DNA of 64,000 bases from an uncultured Lachnospiraceae bacterium (GTDB lineage: Bacteria > Bacillota > Clostridia > Lachnospirales > Lachnospiraceae), in the NCBI GenBank assembly GCA_934438085.1, contig CAKSBC010000010.1:1-64000 (forward strand). Direction: 5' to 3'. Shown piece after piece: positions 59,251 to 64,000 of this stretch. The position numbers and the translations under genes were made by a program. The notes below the pieces were generated by a model. That model was not told the DNA's origin and did not search any database. It saw only the letters and a list, made by a program, of their open reading frames with translations. How positions within the stretch are numbered: position 1 is the stretch's first letter; each line of letters begins with the position of its first letter.

Positions 59251-60408
59251 TTACTTCTTCTTCTTAAGATTCATGCCGCCTGAGATAACCATCTTCATAA
59301 CTTCAGATGTTCCCTCATAGATCTCTGTGATCTTAGCATCACGCATCATACGCTCAACCGGATACTCACGGCAGTAACCGTAACCACCCATGAGCTGTAC
59401 GCACTCACGTGTAACCTGGTTAGCTACGTCAGAAGCGAAAAGCTTTGCCATAGCTGCAAGTGAAGAGTAATCCTCGTGGTTGTCCTTAGCTGTAGCTGCT
59501 CTCCATGTAAGAAGACGAGCTGCATCGATCTTTGTCTGCATCTCAGCAAGCTTGAACTGAGTGTTCTGGAAAGCTGCGATTGGCTTACCGAACTGTTCAC
59601 GTACCTTAACGTACTCAATTGTCTCGTTGATAGCACCCTGTGCAAGACCAACTGACTGAGCAGCGATACCGATACGTCCGCCGTCAAGAGCCTTCATGGC
59701 GATCTTGAATCCCTTGTTAACCTCACCAAGAACTCTGTCCTTAGAAACACGAACATCATCATAAGTTACGATACAGTTCTGAGCTGCTCTGATACCCATA
59801 CGCTTGATGTTCTCCTGAACGTCAACGCCAGGTGTGTGCTTAAGGTCAACGATGAATGCTGTAAGTCCCTTAGATACAGGAACTGTCTTGTCTGTAACTG
59901 CGAATACGATGCAGGTATCAGCAAATGATGAGTTTGTTGTGAAGATCTTTGATCCGTTGATGATCCAATCATCACCATCCTGAACTGCAACTGTCTGAGC
60001 ACCCTGTACATCAGAACCAGCATTAGGCTCTGTAAGACCGAAGCATCCGAACTGTGATCCGTCTACGAGTGGACGAAGATATGTCTGCTTCTGCTCCTCT
60101 GTACCTGCCATATCGATGCATGCGCAGCAGAGTGATGTATGTACAGAAATTGTGATTCCGCAAGAACCATCCTGCTTAGAAACTTCTTCCATGCAGAGTG
60201 TATAAGTAAGGTTATCTCCGCCTGCTCCGCCGTACTCCTTTGAGTAAGGGATTCCGAAGAAGCCATACTTATTCATCTTTCCAAGAAGCTCCATGTCAAG
60301 CTGCTCTGACTCATCCATGTCGTGAGCGAGAGGCTTGATTTCGGTCTCAGCAAATTTGCGGAATAACTCCTGTGCAAGCTGCTGCTCTTTGGTAAGTTTA
60401 AAATCCAT
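59251..60408 (-). CDS. bcd: Butyryl-CoA (short-chain acyl-CoA) dehydrogenase
   Basis: Reduces crotonyl-CoA to butyryl-CoA, the final reductive step of butyrate formation. With EtfAB it can drive ferredoxin reduction. The 385-residue protein has the FAD-binding loops CFGLTEPNAGSDVQG and WIINGSKIFTTNSS, RMMRDAKITEIYEGTSEVMKMVI with the catalytic Glu, and the C-terminal helical domain with YVKVREQFGKPIAAFQNTQF and CVQLMGGYGYCREYPVER. GGAGG lies 6 bases before the chosen ATG. First gene of bcd-etfB-etfA. The usual thl, crt and hbd genes are not adjacent. Confidence 0.95.
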   Translation of the reverse strand: MDFKLTKEQQLAQELFRKFAETEIKPLAHDMDESEQLDMELLGKMNKYGFFGIPYSKEYGGAGGDNLTYTLCMEEVSKQDGSCGITISVHTSLCCACIDMAGTEEQKQTYLRPLVDGSQFGCFGLTEPNAGSDVQGAQTVAVQDGDDWIINGSKIFTTNSSFADTCIVFAVTDKTVPVSKGLTAFIVDLKHTPGVDVQENIKRMGIRAAQNCIVTYDDVRVSKDRVLGEVNKGFKIAMKALDGGRIGIAAQSVGLAQGAINETIEYVKVREQFGKPIAAFQNTQFKLAEMQTKIDAARLLTWRAATAKDNHEDYSSLAAMAKLFASDVANQVTRECVQLMGGYGYCREYPVERMMRDAKITEIYEGTSEVMKMVISGGMNLKKKK

Positions 60409-60482
60409 AATTACCTCCATAAAATCTTACAATTAAATTTGAAGCTTTCCTTCAAAATTATTCGTAGTATTCTCCACTCGTA

Positions 60483-60511
60483 ATCTTATCCGTTCGACAA
60501 AAAATTGTCAA
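60483..60511 (-). promoter_or_regulatory. bcd-etfBA promoter
   Basis: TTGACA (60506-60511) and TAAGAT (60483-60488) are 17 bp apart on the minus strand, the best -35 in the region. GACAA-AAAA-TTGTC overlaps the -35 and could be an operator. Confidence 0.8.
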
Positions 60512-60613
60512 TATATTTTGCATACGAATTATTTATAATATTGTATTTTTAAAATACCTTTTTATTTGCGCGCAAAATATACGAAATTTACTATTATTTG
60601 CTGTGCAAAATAT
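60512..60613. promoter_or_regulatory. Palindrome cluster between bcd and the MarR gene
   Basis: Two related dyads share TTTGC/GCAAA half-sites: TTTGCG-CGCAAA at 60565-60576 (perfect 12-bp palindrome) and TTTGC-TGT-GCAAA at 60597-60609. A half-site TATTTTGC lies at 60514-60521. GTATTTT-T-AAAATAC (60543-60557) is a separate 15-bp palindrome. The size and placement suit binding by the divergently encoded MarR protein. Confidence 0.55.
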
Positions 60614-60632
60614 ATTAAACTAAAGTAACTGA

Positions 60633-60662
60633 TTGACAAATAATAAACGATAAATTTATAAT
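60633..60662 (+). promoter_or_regulatory. Promoter of the divergent MarR gene
   Basis: Perfect TTGACA (60633-60638) and perfect TATAAT (60657-60662) with an 18-bp spacer, ending 21 bp before the MarR start. A strong promoter that would normally be repressed. Confidence 0.85.
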
Positions 60663-60683
60663 GTGCTTCAAGGAGAAAGTATT

Positions 60684-61118
60684 ATGAAATTACAGGACTG
60701 TATTAACTTTATATTAACGCATTCTCAGAATGCAGTTTTCTCATATTTTAAAAAGGAGCTTCATCATCTTGGCGTAACCCCGATTCAGTACGCTTCTTTA
60801 AAATGTCTTTGGGAACAGGATGAACAAATGCCTTCTCAGCTTGCAGAAACCTTACATCTTGATTCATCTACAGTAACAGGTATACTCAGCAGACTTGAGG
60901 ATAAGAAGCTGATCGAGAGAACCTTCAACACAGGTGACAGACGTAAGGTAATAGTTCATCTTACTGAAGAAGGCAAGGCTCTTGAGAAGCCGGTAAGTGA
61001 TATTATCGAAAGACTTAACTTTGAGCTTACCGAAGGACTTTCAAAGGAAGATATGGATGTTTTCCACCACCACTTAAAGGTAATTACTGATAACGCAGAA
61101 AGATTAAACTGCAAATAA
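60684..61118 (+). CDS. MarR family transcriptional regulator next to bcd
   Basis: A 144-residue dimeric winged-helix regulator. The DNA-binding core is QMPSQLAETLHLDSSTVTGILSRLEDKKLIERTFNTGDRRKVIVHLTEEG, with recognition helix and wing. The N-terminal helix has one Cys (DCINFIL). AAGGAG lies 8 bases before the ATG; a GTG 7 codons earlier is in frame but unsupported. Divergence from bcd, with palindromes between, suggests it controls bcd-etfBA and itself, perhaps in response to an acyl-CoA or fatty acid. The ligand is inference. A strong terminator follows. Confidence 0.9.
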   Translation: MKLQDCINFILTHSQNAVFSYFKKELHHLGVTPIQYASLKCLWEQDEQMPSQLAETLHLDSSTVTGILSRLEDKKLIERTFNTGDRRKVIVHLTEEGKALEKPVSDIIERLNFELTEGLSKEDMDVFHHHLKVITDNAERLNCK

Positions 61119-61183
61119 CCTTAAATGACGGTGACTTCTAAACATCCAACCGTCAATGTTCAGCTTTATATGAATTATTTAAG

Positions 61184-61220
61184 ACGATGTTCCGGCAGTG
61201 ATCCGGCACATCGTTTTTTT
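61184..61220 (+). terminator. Terminator of the divergent MarR gene
   Basis: ACGATGT (61184-61190) and ACATCGT (61208-61214) pair, with an inner CCGG/CCGG stem, followed by a run of seven Ts. Confidence 0.92.
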
Positions 61221-61250
61221 GCTCTATGCATTGATATTTGTGCACAGTAA

Positions 61251-61289
61251 AGAGCGTGTGAAGATCGACTTAACGATTTCACACGCTCT
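61251..61289 (-). terminator. tuf terminator
   Basis: AGAGCGTGTGAA (61251-61262) and TTCACACGCTCT (61278-61289) form a 12-bp perfect stem, 35 bp past the tuf stop codon. The T-run after it on the minus strand is short (TTTACTG). Confidence 0.7.
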
Positions 61290-61323
61290 GTTATTTAATA
61301 GATATTATAAGTTAAATCTTTGA

Positions 61324-62514
61324 TTAAGAAATAACCTCTGTAACTCTACCTGAACCTACTGTTCTTCCTCCCTCACGGATAGCGAAACGAAGACCCTTCT
61401 CCATAGCGATTGGGTGGATGAGCTCTACTGTCATCTCGATGTTATCACCAGGCATGCACATCTCTACTCCATCAGGAAGATCGCACTGTCCTGTAACGTC
61501 AGTTGTTCTGAAGTAGAACTGTGGTCTGTAGTGGTTGAAGAATGGTGTATGACGACCACCCTCGTCCTTTGTAAGAACGTAAACCTGACCCTTGAAGTTT
61601 CTGTGGCAGGTTACTGTACCTGGCTTACAGATAACCTGACCTCTTTCGATCTGGTCACGGTTGATACCACGAAGAAGAGCACCGATGTTATCACCAGCCT
61701 GAGCCTCATCAAGAAGCTTACGGAACATCTCGATACCTGTAACAACAGTCTTCTGAATCTCTTCCTTGATACCAACGATCTCAAGCGGATCGTTAAGGTG
61801 AAGTGTACCACGCTCAACACGGCCTGTAGCAACAGTACCACGACCTGTGATAGTGAATACGTCCTCGACAGGCATAAGGAATGGCTTATCTGTCTCACGC
61901 TCTGGATCAGGGATGTACTCATCAACAGCGTCCATAAGCTCAAGAACCTTCTTCTCCCACTCTGGATCTCCCTCAAGAGCCTTAAGAGCTGAACCACGGA
62001 TGATAGGTGTATCATCACCTGGGAAGTCATACTCATTAAGAAGCTCTCTGATCTCCATCTCTACGAGGTCAAGAAGCTCCTCATCGTCAACCATGTCACA
62101 CTTGTTCATGAATACAACGATGTAAGGAACGCCTACCTGACGAGCAAGAAGGATATGCTCTCTTGTCTGAGCCATAGGACCGTCAGTAGCAGCAACAACG
62201 AGGATAGCACCATCCATCTGAGCAGCACCGGTGATCATGTTCTTAACGTAATCAGCATGGCCTGGGCAGTCAACGTGAGCATAGTGACGCTTCTTTGTCT
62301 CGTACTCAACGTGTGCTGTATTGATAGTGATTCCTCTTTCTCTCTCTTCAGGAGCCTTATCGATCATATCGAATGCAACGGCCTCACCTGTACCCTCAAG
62401 CTCTGAAAGAGTTCTTGTGATAGCAGCTGTAAGAGTTGTCTTACCATGGTCAACGTGTCCAATGGTACCAATGTTACAATGTGGTTTGGTTCTGGTAAAT
62501 TTTTCCTTTGCCAT
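61324..62514 (-). CDS. tuf: Translation elongation factor Tu
   Basis: The GTPase that brings aminoacyl-tRNA to the ribosome. The 396-residue protein has G1 GHVDHGKT, the effector region ERERGITINTAHVEYET, G3 DCPGHADYVKNM and G4 NKCD, then domains II and III ending GSGRVTEVIS. GGAGG lies 10 bases before the ATG. It has its own promoter in the 94-bp gap after fusA. No second tuf copy is in the window. Confidence 0.99.
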   Translation of the reverse strand: MAKEKFTRTKPHCNIGTIGHVDHGKTTLTAAITRTLSELEGTGEAVAFDMIDKAPEERERGITINTAHVEYETKKRHYAHVDCPGHADYVKNMITGAAQMDGAILVVAATDGPMAQTREHILLARQVGVPYIVVFMNKCDMVDDEELLDLVEMEIRELLNEYDFPGDDTPIIRGSALKALEGDPEWEKKVLELMDAVDEYIPDPERETDKPFLMPVEDVFTITGRGTVATGRVERGTLHLNDPLEIVGIKEEIQKTVVTGIEMFRKLLDEAQAGDNIGALLRGINRDQIERGQVICKPGTVTCHRNFKGQVYVLTKDEGGRHTPFFNHYRPQFYFRTTDVTGQCDLPDGVEMCMPGDNIEMTVELIHPIAMEKGLRFAIREGGRTVGSGRVTEVIS

Positions 62515-62573
62515 TGTAGTTTTCCTCCAAAACGAATAATAAAAGTATTGTTATTATTAATTAAGTCTCGACT

Positions 62574-62602
62574 ATTATAAGTTATAATCCGCCTATTTTC
62601 AA
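62574..62602 (-). promoter_or_regulatory. tuf promoter
   Basis: TTGAAA (62597-62602) and a perfect TATAAT (62574-62579) with a 17-bp spacer, starting just past the fusA stop codon. It allows tuf expression above the level of fusA read-through. Confidence 0.82.
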
Positions 62603-62608
62603 TAAGGA

Positions 62609-64000
62609 TTATTTCTTCTTATCGTTCAGGATCTTCTCCTGTACATTCTTTGGAACAGGCTCATAGTGATCAAAGAACATTGAGTAGTTTCCACGACCCT
62701 GTGTCTTTGAACGAAGGTCTGTTGAGTAGCCGAACATCTCTGCAAGAGGAACATAAGACTTAACGATCTTTCCGCCTCCGAGATCATCCATACCCTCGAT
62801 ACGTCCACGACGTGAGTTGATATCACCGATAACATCACCCATGTATTCCTCAGGCATAGTAACCTCAACCTTCATGATAGGCTCAAGGAGTACCGGAGCA
62901 CCCTTCTGCATAGCATCCTTAAGAGCCATTGATCCTGCAATGTGGAATGCCATCTCAGATGAATCGACCTCATGGTATGATCCGTCCCATACATTAGCCT
63001 TGATACCAAGTACAGGGAATCCGCCAAGAGGACCTGCCTTCATAGCTTCCTGAATACCTTCGTCGATAGCCGGGATGTACTCCTTAGGAATAGCTCCTCC
63101 GACTACAGTGTTCTCGAACTTGTAAACTTCATCACCGTTTGCGTCCATCGGCTCGAACTTAACCTTACAATGTCCGTACTGACCCTTACCACCTGACTGC
63201 TTGATGTACTTTGACTCTACATCAACAGGCTTTGTGATAGCTTCCTTATATGCAACCTGAGGTGCACCTACGTTAGCCTCGACATTGAACTCACGAAGAA
63301 GTCTGTCAACGATGATCTCAAGGTGAAGCTCACCCATACCTGAGATGATTGTCTGACCTGTCTCCTGATCAGTCTTAGCTCTGAATGTAGGATCTTCCTC
63401 TGCAAGCTTTGCAAGGGCCTCACCCATCTTACCCTGAGAAGCCTTTGTCTTAGGCTCGATAGCAACGTCGATAACCGGCTCTGGGAACTCCATGGACTCA
63501 AGGAGTACTGGATGCTGCTCGTCACAGAGTGTATCACCTGTTCCGGTGAACTTAAAGCCTACTGCTGCAGCGATATCACCTGAGTAGCACTTATCAAGCT
63601 CTGTACGCTTGTTAGCATGCATCTGAAGGATACGTCCTACACGCTCCTTCTTGCCCTTAGTTGCGTTAAGAATATATGATCCTGAGTTAACAGTTCCTGA
63701 ATATACTCTGAAGTAAGCAAGCTTACCTACGAATGGGTCCGTCATGATCTTGAATGCAAGAGCTGAGAATGGCTCTTCGTCAGATGAATGACGAACGACC
63801 TCATTACCTTCCATATCAACACCGTCGATAGGCGGGATATCGATAGGTGACGGCATAAAGTCGATTATTGCATCAAGAAGCTTCTGAACGCCCTTGTTTC
63901 TGTATGCTGAACCGCAGCATACAGGAATTGCTGTACACTCACAGCATCCCTTTCTGAGAGCCTTCTTAAGCTGATCCTCTGTAGGAATCTCTCCGTCAAG
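62609..64000 (-). CDS. fusA: Translation elongation factor G (5' end beyond the window)
   Basis: The translocation GTPase. About 463 codons are present, from the end of the G domain to the stop; the start lies past the right edge, where the frame is still open at the last base (LDGEIPTEDQLKKALRKGCC). Visible parts are the end of domain I (AIPVCCGSAYRNKGVQKLLDAIIDFMPSP), domain II (FSALAFKIMTDPFVGKLAYFR), domain III (SGMGELHLEIIVDRLLREF), domain IV (SGGKGQYGHCKV, GAIPKEYIPAI) and domain V (SRRGRIEGMDDLGG). Order fusA-tuf is the usual end of the str operon. Confidence 0.98.
   Translation of the reverse strand, partial: LDGEIPTEDQLKKALRKGCCECTAIPVCCGSAYRNKGVQKLLDAIIDFMPSPIDIPPIDGVDMEGNEVVRHSSDEEPFSALAFKIMTDPFVGKLAYFRVYSGTVNSGSYILNATKGKKERVGRILQMHANKRTELDKCYSGDIAAAVGFKFTGTGDTLCDEQHPVLLESMEFPEPVIDVAIEPKTKASQGKMGEALAKLAEEDPTFRAKTDQETGQTIISGMGELHLEIIVDRLLREFNVEANVGAPQVAYKEAITKPVDVESKYIKQSGGKGQYGHCKVKFEPMDANGDEVYKFENTVVGGAIPKEYIPAIDEGIQEAMKAGPLGGFPVLGIKANVWDGSYHEVDSSEMAFHIAGSMALKDAMQKGAPVLLEPIMKVEVTMPEEYMGDVIGDINSRRGRIEGMDDLGGGKIVKSYVPLAEMFGYSTDLRSKTQGRGNYSMFFDHYEPVPKNVQEKILNDKKK

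Overview
The window looks like chromosomal core DNA of a butyrate-type, low-to-moderate GC clostridium, most likely a Lachnospiraceae member. This rests on gene content and order: a rimP-nusA-L7Ae-infB-rbfA-nrnA-truB/ribF-rpsO cluster, an Asp23-fakA-recG-rsmD-coaD string, addB-addA, and a bcd-etfB-etfA butyryl-CoA dehydrogenase operon. Nearly all genes lie on the minus strand. Only five point the other way: a left-edge fragment, rpmB, a DAHP synthase, a MarR regulator, and nothing else convincing. No rRNA, tRNA, CRISPR array or intact insertion sequence was seen.

Layout, low to high coordinate. 1-470: the tail of an unrecognised AT-rich gene facing the 3' end of guaA. 0.5-9.2 kb: guaA, an S51 peptidase, an ABC-F protein, glycerate 2-kinase, and dprA with a ComM/YifB gene. 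9.5-17 kb: one long minus-strand operon from Asp23 and fakA through recG, rsmD, coaD, a coiled-coil gene and a HAD phosphatase to an RluA-type synthase. 17-20.2 kb: rpmB, a TraX-like membrane protein, a GNAT and a threonine ammonia-lyase co-transcribed with a MarR regulator. 20.9-29.6 kb: a two-component system followed by a complete HlyD-RND-TolC-TolC tripartite-style efflux operon, which is odd for a monoderm. 29.9-38.7 kb: the translation and ribosome-maturation cluster. 38.9-46.6 kb: topA, DAHP synthase, a uracil/xanthine permease, a secreted amidase, uppP and ung. 46.7-53.8 kb: addAB. 54-57 kb: two secreted proteins and tyrS. 57.3-61.1 kb: etfA, etfB, bcd and a divergent MarR regulator. 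61.3-64 kb: tuf and the 3' two thirds of fusA, cut by the window edge.

The observations most worth checking are these. (1) A U-rich leader ORF ends exactly at a terminator upstream of the uracil permease, resembling pyrBI-type UTP-sensing attenuation. (2) TruB and RibF are fused in one reading frame. (3) RimP has a large internal insert and no C-terminal SH3-like domain. (4) An RND pump with two TolC-like partners occurs in an apparent Gram-positive. (5) A 305-bp array of nested hairpins with mutually exclusive pairings lies between infB and rbfA, and sequence words from it recur in two other intergenic regions. (6) Palindromes lie between bcd and a divergent MarR gene, and a 9-bp tandem repeat abuts the ribosome binding site of a second MarR gene.

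All family names come from reading motifs by eye. No database search was run, and organism assignment is an inference.
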